Source: Cyclina sinensis (taxonomy: Eukaryota > Mollusca > Bivalvia > Venerida > Veneridae). From it: a stretch of DNA of 64,000 bases. Positions 21,798 to 34,419 of this stretch are shown piece after piece. Each line of letters opens with the position of its first letter. Within the stretch, counting starts at the first letter, position 1. Location: positions 20,708,120 through 20,772,119 of the forward strand of contig JAAONU010000001.1 in NCBI GenBank assembly GCA_012932295.1. Reading direction: 5' to 3'. A program made the translations under genes and the position numbers. The notes beneath the pieces are model-generated. The model was given only the letters and a program-made list of their open reading frames with translations. It made no database searches and was not told where the DNA came from.

Positions 21798-23270
21798 TAT
21801 TTTATTGTAGTAATATCTATTTAATAATAAGAAGAAAGAAAGATGTAATTGAAAGATATAAAGGAGTATCAAATACGGTTCAATAGCCAATGACAAAAAC
21901 GCGTAAAATGCTGTAAAGTTTAAAGCGTTAACAAAAGGGACAGCAATTCAAAAATATCTTGAGTATGAATCATGGTTACTTTATTCTTTTTCAGTTGTCT
22001 TAAATTTCGAAATTATGAAATAAATAAAGGGCATAATTATATCAATACATACTGTCGCTTTTAAAACCGTTGTTTTTTTGTAAATCACTTTTGGACATTT
22101 TTGCTGCAATGGCTTAAATACAGGGTAAAAATGAAAAGTCTAAAAAATGCAAAACTGCCAATTTTAGGTCATAGATATATATTTACATTTCATGAAGTAA
22201 AGGGCTATAGCTCAAGCTGTTTATTTTTTCCTGATAGTGCCATGGTAGAACTTTAAATTCCTGAAATAAAATTCATAAGTTTATTCATATTTTCAATCAT
22301 TGGGTCACACACGGTAAATTCTTCCGCTATTATCGGCTCGAATATGATATATTAGACACTAACAATGTTCTTTTTATCTAGGAATAACCTCAGTTGAGCA
22401 CTTTTTACATGATATGCACCAATTATTTTTTATTCCTACTGTCACTGGAAACATGCGTATCCATTCTGATTAATTTCTAATGTGAAGAGTCGGTTGAGAA
22501 AACCTGGATAAAAAGGTATGAAATTACCAATTTTCTTCAGCCTTTTCCTTCTGTTGTCTTTGTCAGGATTGGCCATAAATTTTATTACTGTTTGTGTCAA
22601 ATTAACGGTTGCTCTTCCAATTGATTTAGCTTAATAATTGGAAAAGGTTTTACTTTTGTAGCTATGTGAAACTCTGTACACCCCTTAAATCACATTTTTT
22701 ACACCAAATTTCGGTGGCTGTTGCTATGGAAACGGAAGGGAATTTTGTAAAACAAAACATAGTTTTAATTCAAATAAGTTTACCTACACAGTTATCATAC
22801 TTTTGTTAAAATCTGTTACTAAGCGTGCCAACATTTTTGGACATTACAGAGAATTCATGTTAATTATTTTCTTTTATATAAAGGGTGTTGTAATTACTGG
22901 CGTTAGCAAACTGAAATTTACACCATGAGCAATATCAAGATTACAGTGCATCCATTGTCTTCACCTAAAAGAAAATCATTATATTTCAACACAAAAGTTA
23001 GTTGTTTGAAGGCTAGAGGTGAATATAACAATGAATTCATAAATTTAAGTAAGCATTACATTTGTTTACGTATATTCAATTTCGATATAAACAGCTGATT
23101 ATGATTCATGCGATAATAACTGGTGTAATTTAATTGATCCGCTCTTCTTTCATATAGTATACTTTAGTATACTGCCATTTACTATTACGAGGTTTTTTTA
23201 AATGTTCTGACACAAGTTTGATTCCGTATTGTTATTTCACGTCAATCTAAAATGCTTTACACTGTCAAGT
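21798..23270. other. Non-coding region
   Basis: AT-rich with no supported gene. It is part of the roughly 5.4 kb present downstream of P450-A but absent from the corresponding P450-B flank. Confidence 0.45.
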
Positions 23271-23279
23271 ATATCTAAT

Positions 23280-23805
23280 TTGTTAACAGGGGTCAATCTG
23301 TCGAAACAGGTTTGTGCCACAACGATGAACTAAAAAAAGGAATGATGAAGACAAATTGGGTCCATGTGCTTCTTTATTTAAACGCAGTTAATATTATCTT
23401 TCCCTTTTACCCCTCTGTACTAAAAAGATGCTGTAATGTGTTATTTTTTATTTCACTTGACTAGTCGATCAAGTGGCATGCCCATTTTGGGGATCAGTAA
23501 GTGGATGCATGTATTTTAGAGGAAAGTCTGCCAGGAGATGGTGAAACAATACTTCTACAGCAGACATGAAATAAAAGTTTTTCTTAGGTACGTTTGATTC
23601 ATTTTGATGACACCATTTGCAAGTGCAAGGATATTGTTTGAATTTTCACCTGACGCTACAGAAACGACTCCATGTGACACCTTTTAAATTTCGAGGCCTA
23701 AGAAATTTTTTATAGGAACTAAACTTTCTTGGTTACACTTGTGCCTCCGACTTACATCAAAATAAACTGTGCATACGCATTTTACCTGCGTGTAAAGTGT
23801 GTTGA
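23280..23805. other. Right end of the duplicated P450-A segment
   Basis: Aligns in order with 36160-36673: 'gtcgaaacagg', 'cacaacgatgaact', 'ttcacctgacgcta', 'aggcctaagaa' and a final 'gaagtaaaa' all recur. It is non-coding in this copy. Shortly after both copies, unrelated LINE sequence begins. Confidence 0.65.
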
Positions 23806-24129
23806 AGTAAAATGAGAAAACTATGAAGGATTTTAAGAGAGAATGTACCCAAATTTTCTTTTGCAGGTCCCCTGTTTTTGACGAATTAATTCTAATTTAT
23901 ATGAATTCAGTATTTTCAGCGTTATCTGAGTGTATCTGAACATCCTAAAGAAAACAAACACTTTAATTATGCTCACCCGACAGCACGTACACGATGAAAA
24001 CAAGTATGATTTGTAAACCATCATACCATTCTTGTCAGTTGGGCCGATTGAAAATGGTGTGTACTTTTCTATATTATCAGTTTACTGAGGCGTTTATTAG
24101 ACACTTGTCAAATTACATGATTACTTCTT

Positions 24130-25075
24130 CCTAACGGCCTTTTGTTAAATGATAATGGAAAAGGGAAACCTACTTTTTGTTCCGTAAATGGTCAAAGTAC
24201 TGTTGTTTATTTATTACTCAATTTCATTGACTATGATATATTGTCAAATTTTGAGATTTTAGAACAAAATGAGCACTCCGACCATAATCCGCTTTTGTTT
24301 AGCTTGTTTAGAAAATCATATGATCGTAGGCAGACGCCCACTGTGCAAGAATATGATGATAGTTACACGAAAATAGTCTGGGACAATAGTAAATTAGACG
24401 AGTTTCGCGCGCAGCTCATGAATATTTATGACGAATTAAACCGGTTAGCCAATCAAGTGTCGAGCGAGCCAGTCCAGCGTGTCGTAAGTGAGTTTACCGA
24501 TATTATGTATAGAACAACTTTCGATCTGTGGAAGAGTTGTCAGTCGTAAAACACAAAATCATAATTATAAAGAAAATAGAAATGGTTTGATCAAAATTCT
24601 TATGATTCAAAGAAGGAATTTAAAACAACGCAAAATTTATTTAATAGAAATAGAGATGTTGAATCTCGGCGAGATTTCGCACGTAGTAGGGCACGATATA
24701 ATAAAATAAAAAGAAGGACTAAACGTTTTAGGATAAGGGAAGGCCAAATATTAATGATTTAGCAAAAAGGGAACCAAGAAAATTTTGGAAAAGAATAAAA
24801 AAGGGTTTAAAAAACGTCTCCGAATGCAGACACGTTCACTATAGATAATTTGTATGACCATTTTAAGAATCTGTTTGGTGAAATTCATTGAAATAATAAT
24901 AACCAGCCAGGTTTCTCGCAAAATGTACTTTGTCATGATTTGGACAAGGACTTTTCCGAAAGCGAAATACGTTCAGCGGTTTTCTCTCAAAATAACAGCA
25001 AAACCTCGGGAATTGATTATTTTTTCCCAGTGAGATTTTTAAGGCATCATATGATTATATTTCACCGTAGAAAGT
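24130..25075 (+). mobile_element. LINE ORF2 fragment: endonuclease end and start of RT region
   Basis: The frame 24142-24549 ends an apurinic-type endonuclease domain: the SVNGQSTVVYLLLNFIDYD region followed by NEHSDHNPLLFSL, the conserved SDH/P terminus. After a frameshift at about 24545 the linker continues (KENRKWFD, ARSRARYNKIKRRTKRFR). From 24930 it reads DLDKDFSESEIRSAVFSQNN and KTSGIDYFFP, the motif that precedes the RT fingers. Sequence similarity then stops. It is a non-functional copy. A C-terminal LINE piece at 26.83 kb may belong to the same insertion. Confidence 0.75.
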
Positions 25076-25079
25076 ACTT

Positions 25080-26825
25080 ATAGTTATAACAGTCAAAAGC
25101 TCTTATATTGTTACCTATATAAATAAGCTTTTACTTTTGAAAGGTTTCACAATTTTAAGTTTAATTTGCATTTATCCCTTAGTTTTCCAGTTCAAAGTAT
25201 GCCAGAATTCCTGTCTGGAAAGACAGGAAATGGATGAAATGCAAATTGTTGATCAAACTGAGCACTAACAGCAGTCATCTGGGCACTTGAAGAACCACTT
25301 CCTGTAATCAAAAGACGAACTAAATTACATGTATCTAGATAGTGTTGTCAAAACTGTGCCTGTACCAAGTTCTTCTGTTTTATGACACTGCAACACTTTT
25401 TTTATAAATAATGTAACACTGACTATTTATCAAGGGTTTGATTAAAAAACAAAACAAGAAAATTGCAGAGGTAATATCTACTACATATTTATGCACATAA
25501 AAATAACCTTAAGGGACAAGATGACTTTGAAAAAAATGCAATATGTACACAAGTCAAGAGTCCTGTATTCAAAGCTTATTTTCGGTATTCCTTTGCTCAA
25601 TTTTTCCTCACGAAATTTTGTTTTAAAAATAACTCAAATAAGAAATAATTACTGTTTTGGTAGTTTGGATCATTCACATAAAAATCAGAAATTTAAAAGA
25701 TGGCCTACACTGAGTTCCTGGTTTTAACCCCAGCTGAATGTATTCAAATCAATTAGAAAATAATATACATTCATACATCCCATGAGATGTTCTAAGGAAA
25801 GACTCAAGAAGGGTACAACTAACAGTCCGTTACAAAATTTACTACTGAAATAAATCTACCAGCAGATTAAAACAAAACTGCCGAAGCTTGATGAATATGG
25901 GAAAAATAGCTTCTGTAAAGATAATATTTCTAAAACATAATCACCACAGCAGTTAAAAGGCAGTTAACCTAGATGATTAAAAGGTACATCTCTATGGTCA
26001 TAACATTGCATTTTGGTTGGTTAATTCCACAAACAATTGACGTTTCTTCACTTATCTATCTGAATTAAGACTTGGTACCAATTAATCTAAAATGTAAAGA
26101 GAAAGTGGTAAGATACATGTTTGATTTGTCAATGACTTTAACTACTAACGGATTAATCTGCAAACTTTGATGATTATTGATTTATTTTTCTTTCGGGACT
26201 GGGGTATGAAATACGTAATGACAGTTTAATCTGCAGTCCTGCTTTTTAAAATGACTCAATGTAACTATTACACAAACTTTGTAATTTGTACTATTTAAAT
26301 CTTGTTCAAAAAAAATTCTACAAGTGTGTGCATTATCGAGATTATGTGGAATTACTCTTGAAAGTTGTTAGCATAAATTGTTCTTTTTATGCTGACTACC
26401 AAGTAGAAAACTAGCTTGTATGGAGTTAAACCCATTAATGATAACTCATAACTGGATAAAACGGAAAAAAAGGAAATAACAAAAATAAATTTCAAAGCAT
26501 GACACAGTTTTTACAAGTCTCTACTTTGGTTTTCAGAAAAAGCTTCACAGCTCAAGGAAATGCAAAAAAACTGATTAAGTTTATACGTACATGTACTGCT
26601 GGTTCTTGTTTTAATTTTCACGTCTCGTTCTTTGTTTTACTTGCAAACATGTTTTGATGTTTACATTTTTCGGATAAAACAAAAAGCAGTCTTTATTTAA
26701 GGGAGGAAACTCTCATTGTCGTACGAGAATTAGCAGACGTTTTCTGTTCAATATTTTGCAAAATAAAAGCGGTAGCGCAGAAAAACTTTTTGAATTATTT
26801 TTTTCCCTTTCTAATCAAAATTAAT
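25080..26825. other. Non-coding sequence between two LINE pieces
   Basis: AT-rich. I see no coding frame or organised repeat. It sits where the RT core of a LINE would be expected if the flanking pieces are one insertion. Confidence 0.4.
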
Positions 26826-26829
26826 ACGT

Positions 26830-27135
26830 TAAGAGTAAGTTTCAATTTTACAACATCCATGCGCAAAACCTGCGCAGAAGACTCAAATTCGTCACCAGTG
26901 GACACCTTAATATGGAAACCGGAAAATATACTAATGTGCCGCGAGATCAAAGGTTTTGTTCATCATGCAACATGAACATAGTAGAGAATGAATGTCATTT
27001 TATGTTAGTTTGCCCGAAATATAGAGAACAACTAAGACGCAAATACTTCAAGAACTATTATTGTCAATGGCCTACGCTTACGAAATTTAGAAATCTTATG
27101 TCGTCTACATCAAAGGCAACTATTATAAATTTGTC
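26830..27135 (+). mobile_element. LINE ORF2 C-terminal fragment
   Basis: The frame 26912-27160 begins METGKYTNVPRDQRFCSSCN, then IVENECHFMLVCPKYREQLR. This is the C-terminal cysteine/histidine-bearing tail typical of these mollusc LINEs. The LINE at 38.6-38.8 kb has the parallel sequence HIETGRYGRNRLPRHERLCQ and EDEFHFMLKCSKY. A (TA)n run follows directly. No RT core precedes it. Confidence 0.75.
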
Positions 27136-27136
27136 A

Positions 27137-27190
27137 ATATATATATATATATATATATATATATTGCCAATATATATATATATATATATG
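27137..27190. repeat. Two (TA)n runs separated by 'tgcca'
   Basis: About 27 bp and 22 bp of TA repeats flank 'ttgccaa', creating a cruciform-capable tract. It lies at the junction between the LINE tail and the next repeat array. Confidence 0.7.
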
Positions 27191-27259
27191 CAACAAAATA
27201 ACGAGTCTCCTAAAAATGCAACAAACAAGAACTGTCACTGTAAGATAACAATACCCCCG

Positions 27260-28690
27260 AAAGTGGTGTTTTGAACTTTGAGCTGAGAAGGTCAAATAAA
27301 TATTGGCCAGTGGGAAGGTTTCTGTCCAAAGGGTGTTGTTTCCAAGTATAAATTAATTCCACTTACTAATAAGGAAGTTATCGCCAATGTCAAAGTTTTT
27401 GGACAACTGGGTCTTCAAGGTGAAGGTCATTCAGGAGTCAAGGTCAAACAAATATAGGTCAGTGGGGAGGTCTTGTCCTAATGGCTGTTGTGTTTAAGTA
27501 TGACATATATCCACTTACAAATTTGGACGTTATGGCCAAATATTAGTTGTTTTTTTTTTGACAACTGGATATTCAGGGGTCAAGGTAAAATAATTTAGGT
27601 CAGTGGGGATGTTTTGTCCAAAGGGGTGTTGTGTTCAAGTATGAAGTCATTCAACTTAGTAAAATGGAAGAAGTTATGGGCAATGGTATATGTTTTTTGG
27701 ACAACTGGATCTTGAGGGTAAAGGTCATTCAGGGGTCAAGGTCAAACAAATATAGGTCAGTTGATAGGCCTTCTCCGAAGGGGTGTTGTGTCCAAGAATG
27801 AAGTAAAACCACTTACTAATAAAGACGTTATTGCCAAATTTAAAGTTTTTGGACAATTGGATATTCAAGGTAAAGGTCAATCAGGAGTCAAGGTCAAACA
27901 AATATAGGTCAGTGGAAAGGTCTTGTCCAAAGTGGTGTTGTGTCCAAGTATGAAGTCATTCAACTTAGTAAAATGGAAGTTATGGGCAATGGTATATGTT
28001 TTTTGGACAACTGGATCTTGAGGGTAAAGGTCATTCAGGGGTCAAGGTCAAACAAATATAGGTCAGTTGAAAGGCCTTCTCCGAAGGGGTGTTGTGTCCA
28101 AGAATGAAGTAAAACCACTTACTAATAAAGACGTTATTGCCAAATTTAAAGTTTTTGGACAATTGGATATTCAAGGTAAAGGTCAATCAGGAGTCAAGGT
28201 CAAACAAATATAGGTCAGTGGAAAGGTCTTGTCCAACGTGGTGTTGTGTCCAAGTATGAAGTCATTCAACTTAGTAAAATGGAAGTTATGGGCAATGTAA
28301 AAGTTCTTTGGACAACTGGATCTTAAGGGTAAAGGTCATTCAGGGGTCAAAGACAAACAAATATAGGTCAGTTGATAGGCCTTCTCCGAAGGGGCGTTGT
28401 GTCCAAGAATGAAGTAAAACCACTTACTAATAAAGACATTATTGCCAATGTTAAAGTTTTTGGACAGTTGGATATCCAAGGTAAAGGTCAATCAGGGGTC
28501 AAGGTCAAATAAATATAAGTCAGTGGAAAGGTCTTGTCCAAAGGGGTGTTGTGTCCAAGTTTGAAATAAATCCACTTACTAATAAGAAAGTTATTGCCAA
28601 TGTTAAAGTTATCGGACAGACTGACGGACGGACTGAGGGGCAGACTGACGGACGGACAGTTCAAAAACTATATGCCTCCCTTCAAGGACA
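27260..28690 (-). repeat. Array of ~153-bp units with a 308-bp higher-order repeat, GTCCGTC family copy 2
   Basis: About nine units start near 'ttgtccaaaggggtgttgtg' at 27316, 27471, 27613, 27770, 27925, 28078, 28232, 28383 and 28534. Units alternate: those with 'ccttctccgaaggggtgttg' (27768, 28076, 28378) are about 305 bp apart and nearly identical, giving a dimeric higher-order repeat. The end carries 'gactgacggacggact' and 'tatgcctcccttcaagg', the reverse complement of the head at 2.2 kb, so the element lies in minus orientation relative to that copy. No protein is encoded; the open frame 28551-28787 is repeat-derived. Confidence 0.75.
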
Positions 28691-28999
28691 TAAGAACTTA
28701 TTTATTTATACAGAGGTATACATCAGATACTATATATCCTTGATTAAACTTGACGCAGTGTCCAGTTATAATGTTATGGTAAATTAGTTTTGATAAAGAG
28801 TCTTATCAAATGAACCTAATTTCACAGAATGTTCAAGAAATAAGTTATATTAATTTTTTACCGTGCTCTTCTGTAAATGATTTATAACCATTATTTGTAC
28901 ATGCATATCGATTCAATATCACTGAACTGGTTATTTGGTACGGTTATAAACGTGTTATTTGTTTTATGCCAATAAAATTATTTGAGTTGAGTTGAGTTT
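28691..28999 (+). mobile_element. Probable LINE 3' end with TTGAG tail
   Basis: It ends 'tgccaataaaattatttgag' then 'ttgagttgag' (28965-28998). A simple-repeat tail after an AATAAA-like motif is typical of LINE 3' ends. Its position after the LINE C-terminus at 26.83-27.13 kb suggests the 153-bp array was inserted into that LINE's 3' UTR. Confidence 0.4.
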
Positions 29000-30565
29000 A
29001 ATTTTCTATGGTATCTGTTGGAAAACTCGGACTCGTTTAATGCAAATCATACGTTCGAAAATACACCGATTTTTTCGGTGAAAAAAAATAAGTATTTCTA
29101 AAAAGTCGTTATTTATAAGGGTATGTACGTTTTCGATTATTCATTTTACATGTACCTTGGACACTGATCTCTTCTCTCCTCGTCTAATGATGGTGAACAT
29201 TTGTGCCAAGTAATTTTAAAATTTCTTGATAATTTGAAAGAAATGAAGCTAACATGAAAAAGCACAAGAAAGAAATGGATTCTAAGTGTGATCCCGATCT
29301 TAGAAGTAGGTACCTAGCTGTTGCGCTCTCCATCATCTCATGATGGTAAACATCTTTATATAATATTTAATCTTCCCAACAGTTTGAAAGTTATGGAACG
29401 GACACGAATGTGGACGGATGAACGGACGGACGGATGGACAGACAAAGACCAATTATAGATCCCCTCCCAATCTTGCGGATACGAATATGGACGGACGGAC
29501 AAAACCCATTTCTAGATCCTCCTCCAACTCTAGCGATGGGGGATAATTAATGAGCCAATAGTTTTGGTAATCTTTATGAGCAAGGATTGGCCGCTAAACA
29601 TTACCTGTATTTCAAAATAACTTGCTGACCAAATTGCTTATGCTTATTCTTCAAACATACATGTATATTTTCATTTCTTACAAACCTCAAGACACAATAA
29701 GAGCGGTAAAGATCTTTATTTTATAATAAATATTTTGATTGCCCGGAGTCGAGCATTATTTCTTCATTTGTAAATGTCCTTGAAGTAACGTCTTTATGCG
29801 CATGCATTTTTGATAATGCAGCTAAATACGCATATTTGTCGGGAAACTTCTTTGTTTATTATAACACGCAGGTTAATATGTGTATAACGCTTTAAGTGTT
29901 TTAAAAATGCAATATGTTTTAAATATAGCATTGTTCTTTAGTATCTGAATGTTGAATTAAGATATCCTGTCTGCAACTTGTGGGACATTTTAATATCGAA
30001 CAGGTAAACATTTGTGTCATTGAATCGATTACCTTTAAAACTTAGCCCACCTGAGCAGTTCTTTGGTAATGGCAAAGTATACTGTACGCTGATGACGTCG
30101 TGCAGCAGTATTATACTTAGTAAAGAAGAAAAACACCTCGTCTGTATTGTCTCGTTAATATTATCATGACAAATTATCTCTTTACCACGACTTAATTATC
30201 TCGTTTCCACCATATTTTATCTCATAACCACGACGTATTATCTCGTTATCACGACTAATATGTCTCGTCACCTCGACATATTGTCACCTTGATATAATAT
30301 TTCGTTAAATCGACATAAAAAACTGCACATGTCACATCTGCACGACAGTATTTTTTAGCTAAACTTTTTTTCATACAACGAACTTAATAATTTTTTTTCA
30401 TTAACCATGACAGTATTTGAATTAATAGAACGGTCAAAAGTTATTCTGCAAACGACTTAATCAAAATTACAAAAAAAAAAAAAAACGTAAAATACTGGTA
30501 TGATTAAAGTTGTTTCCTATCTTAAAGCATACTACTCGTCTAGTTCGTCCTGTCTGTTACCTATA
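29000..30565. other. Non-coding region with small repeats
   Basis: A GGAC-rich minisatellite pair lies at about 29418-29500 ('gaacggacggacggatggac' and 'atggacggacggac'). From about 30150 to 30340 degenerate copies of 'attatctcgttaccacgac' recur every 20-30 bp. No gene is supported. Confidence 0.5.
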
Positions 30566-30569
30566 AAAT

Positions 30570-30755
30570 GCTATGAAACTTATACAAAATGAGGCTTAGC
30601 TTTGAGACGTCAGTTGAGCGTAGTTGTATTTCCGTCAACCATACGCGTATTTTTGTATTGTTCACGTGACAGAATATTAACTATTAAAAAGTCCGGTATC
30701 TAATCAACACGAGCATATTAGTTTCGTGTTTTAAATGGAATACAACAAATAAACA
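30570..30755 (+). promoter_or_regulatory. P450-B promoter and non-coding 5' exon
   Basis: Paralogous to 8455-8625. A TATA-like 'ctattaaaaa' lies at 30681-30690, and the region around 'agtttcgtgttttaaatgga' to 'aataaaca' ends at donor GT 30756. The acceptor is 'ttatttgtag' ending at 31594, which puts the ATG at 31611. The position equivalent to TCGCGTG in copy A reads TTCACGTGAC, so it has a CACGTG E-box (30663-30668), and the other site reads 'acgcgta'. Differential control of the two genes is inference. Confidence 0.5.
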
Positions 30756-30946
30756 GTAAGTACATGTCTGTGGTTAAAATTATTTTCCTCTTTCACAAAA
30801 CTTGGTTTTAGTTATGGTAAAAATTGAGACTTTACGTGAAGAAACTTTGAAAAATGTTTTTGTTTAATTTTCGTCTTTTTTTTCTTTTCTTTATGTTATT
30901 GCTTCGGCTAGACTATCACTGCACTCCTTTTACACTGATAAATATC

Positions 30947-31516
30947 GGAGGACGAGCAAAATCCTATCAGACAAAAACTGACCCACTGTTTCTTACATAG
31001 GTGGACATACACCAACCCTTATTATTTTCAAGTTGGAAGAAAACCCACACTATATATTTTATAGCTGGGCAAAACCCCACCTGTTTATAAATTACTGTGT
31101 ATATATAACAGTTATACTGTCAATTTGTGGAATTAAGTAGTGAGTATTCTGCAGGCAATTTTTGCTGTTTTATTATTCCTATATGGTGAACAGAGGGGTA
31201 GACTTTATAACTGTTGACCCTTGTCGAAACGAAATATAAGAGTTGAACCTGACAAAAAAGTAAATCTTACTGAAGAGTGCATGCATACCAGTCACATGGA
31301 GAATTAATTATTAAAGATTAATTTGTTTAAAAGAAAATAGTGTTATTAATATACCACAAAAGTAATCAATCTGTTGTCATAGATGTGTTGTTTTCCGCCT
31401 AGAAATTAATATAAAGGGTGAGCTTTGTCCTCCTGGAAAAAAATTGGGTGGGTTTTTGTCCGCCTATGTTAAAATCACCAGATGGGTTTTTGTGCGGTCA
31501 ATTTTGTCCTACATTC
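30947..31516. mobile_element. 570-bp inverted-repeat element (MULE-like MITE) with 9-bp TSD
   Basis: The 9-bp sequence ataaatatc flanks it at 30938-30946 and 31517-31525, and occurs once at the corresponding site in P450-A (8820-8828). The ends are imperfect inverted repeats of about 60 bp: left 'gacaaaaactgaccc' and 'acataggtggacatac', right 'gtccgcctatgtt' and 'gggtttttgtgcgg'. There is no open frame of transposase size. A 9-bp duplication and long terminal inverted repeats fit the Mutator-like superfamily. It lies in the 5' UTR intron of P450-B. Confidence 0.8.
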
Positions 31517-31610
31517 ATAAATATCTTAACAAAACATGTTATCGAATTTGAATCCGTGGCATCTAAGTCAATTAATATATTTATTTATTTGTAGATCATC
31601 AAAGTACATA

Positions 31611-34404
31611 ATGGATTTTCCTACCCCCGACAAAGATGTCGGACTTTTACTTGCTGCTTTATTGATTGTTCTTACAATACTATGGCTCCATCAATGTACC
31701 AATTTCAACATGCCCCCTGGACCATTTTTCCATCTGCCATTTTTCGGAAACCTGCGGGAATTTACCCAGCACTCGGACGTACGTATAGGTTTACGGAAAT
31801 TAAGAGAAAAATATGGCAACGTTTATAGCCTCTATTTGGGATCTGATCTTGTTATCGTGGTAAATGGAACTGAAGCAGTGAGAGAATTGTTGATCAAGAG
31901 GGGAGACGACTTTTCAGAAAGAGCAGAAACATTTGTGTCGAGATATCGAACTAAGGGACATGGTAACTAAACTTTCATTTATTCGTCATTGAAATCAATT
32001 ACAATTAATATTGATTAACTCAAACAAAACAAACAGTTTCTTTTGTATTTTCTGCCTGAAGGCATGATGATAAACGCCTCGCACTAGACTACTGACAGTG
32101 ATTTTATTTTTTATATAACTAGGAGACTTAGATATTATGTTGCATGTCATTTCTGTTCGATTCAAGTATTTATATCTACAACTGGGGTGAAAAGAAGAAA
32201 AGAGTTCGATATATGAAAAAACTGTATAATTCGTGATGAGTACTTGTTTATTCTGAGTGAAGTTGGCTGACTAATTTCAAATCAGAAGCTTTTGCGTCTT
32301 ATGAATATTCGCATGTCAGAATGCAGTGTATAAGAGAACTGACTTTTTTTTTACAGGTATTGTTTTTTCAAATGGGCATCGCTGGAAAACTACTCGAACA
32401 TTTACAATAAATACACTTAGATCATTTGGTTTTGGAAAGAGGTTGTTGGAAACAAAAATTCACGAGGAAATCGGAAAGCTCCTTAATGATTTCAGTAAAC
32501 ATGAAGCTGAGCCATTCGACCCAAAGCTTATTTTAATGACGAGTTTCTGTAATGTCATTTGTTCCATCGCTCTCGGCACCGACTACTCACATCACGATCC
32601 GGAATTTCAACATATTCTTAAGAACGTAGAAACGTTTTTTGAAATTGCAAAACCAACTGGATTCCTACACTTTATGCCAACACTGCGGTATTTACCAGGC
32701 GACTTCTTTGGCTTCAAGGCTTTTATGACCATTGATAAGGAAATCAAAGATTTCTTTGACAAAAGGATAGAAGTTTGTAAGAAGAAGTACGATGAAAATG
32801 ATATTGGTGATCTTATTTCGGCTTTTCTGAAAGAAATGAAGACGGTTAAACCAGAGAAAGCAGACTATTTTAAAGGTATGTTATGCTTTGTTATACTTTT
32901 TCTGATATATTATTTATGTAGAGTTAACCTTTACGTTATTACAGAAGGTCTCAAGTCAAGTTTGTCGTGGAACAGATTTCAGGACGACATGCTTTTATTT
33001 TGATTTCATTTTATCTCTGGTTGTTTGTATTTAAGGAACTCATGCTAAGAAATTATATTTTAAGAAAACATTAATATTTATTATTGGCATGCGAACAACA
33101 AGTTTTTTTAACACAAAACTGTTACGACAAATAAATAGTGTTTGCTTAAGTTTGAAGATTCGCATAGGTCATTCTGAAAAAAAATAATCATACCCATTTT
33201 TGTATCTTTATGTCACGAGTTTCTTTTCCACAGAATTTGATCTAAATATTACATTGGGCGATCTGTTCAGCGCAGGAACGGAGACCTCCGCTACGACTAC
33301 TCGATGGGCAATACTGTATCTCATAAGATATCCTGACTTACAGGAAAGAGTTGCAAACGAAATCCTTGAGCATGTTGGCACCGAACGTTTACCTGTCACG
33401 ACGGATAGAGAAGATCTTGTTTATACAGAAGCTTTCATCATGGAGACACTTAGACTTGGCAATTCAGTGATCAACGGCGTTCCTCGAACTCCGGCACACG
33501 ATACAAAATTTAGAGGGTACACAATACCTAAAGGAGCTATTATTTTGCCAGATTTCGATTCTGTGCTGATGGATCCAGAAATCTGGACAAATCCTGAAGA
33601 GTTTAGGCCCGAACGTTTCATCAATGAAGAAGGGAAAACCTTCAAACCTGATGGTTTCGTTCCATTTTCTGCTGGTAAGGTTAATTATCTATTTTGTCAC
33701 AAAAGCAAACAAACGAACAAGAGACTTGTCAATTAATTCCAGCAGAGTGTATAAAACTTTAAAATCATAGTTTGAAATCCCAAATGCTGTTCCTTCAATT
33801 TTAGTCGGAGACAAGAACAAACAGTAAGTTGCCTTCTAAAGCAGTTTGTTGTCTAATACTGGTCTATGCCATAAATATAAAAAAAGAGCTTCATCAACCT
33901 GTAGAAATAACACTTTTTTATATGTTTTTGAATGCAGCAACGGCTAGCTGGAATTTATAGCCTTTTTGACTATTTCTGTCTCTAAATTCATCAATGAAAA
34001 GACCAGGAGATACATGTATTAATAAGCTTACAAATATCTTTTGCCCAGAATATGATAAAACTTTGTTGTCTATTTCAAGCTTGTTGGTTTCTTTTGAGAA
34101 ATCTTTAAGTATGGATCATACAAGCTTTACATGTTATTATATATCGAAAAAAATACGTAAAATCTTTAGTTTTATGTACCATTATTAAGAAGTGAAACCT
34201 CTATTTCTATTCCCAGGACGTCGAAATTGTGCTGGTGAACAGCTTGCCAGAATGGAGCTCTTCTTGTTCATCGCCTCACTGGTACAGAAGTTCAGATTCT
34301 TTTCCCCTTCTGAGGATCCTCTTGATATCAAACAGTTGGATGGCGTGTTCGGCATCACACATGCTCCTAAGCCGTTTGAAATTAAAGTTTTGCCCAGATA
34401 CTGA
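31611..34404 (+). CDS. Cytochrome P450, CYP2 clan (P450-B), four coding exons
   Basis: Paralogue of P450-A. Exons are 31611-31962, 32357-32875, 33234-33674 and 34217-34404; lengths and phases match copy A exactly, giving 499 residues. I start at 31611 (MDFPTPDKDVG) rather than an in-frame upstream ATG at 31536, because the acceptor at 31593-31594 splices just before it and copy A agrees. The membrane helix, PPGP hinge, WKTTR (127-131), AGTET (304-308), E361/R364, PERF and FSAGRRNCAG (Cys442) are all intact. By hand count about 25 substitutions separate it from A, among them V437A in the heme loop, I433V just before it, and K346T/K347T. Intron 1 is only 394 nt. The AATAAA right after the stop of copy A is missing here; the first one noticed downstream is near 34769. 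Confidence 0.93.
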
Positions 34405-34419
34405 TTGTTAAAATGTTAT

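Noticed and set aside
31536..31970. Upstream ATG at 31536 as the P450-B start
   Set aside because: It precedes a splice acceptor at 31593-31594; copy A has no such extension and MDFPTP at 31611 aligns with the copy A start.
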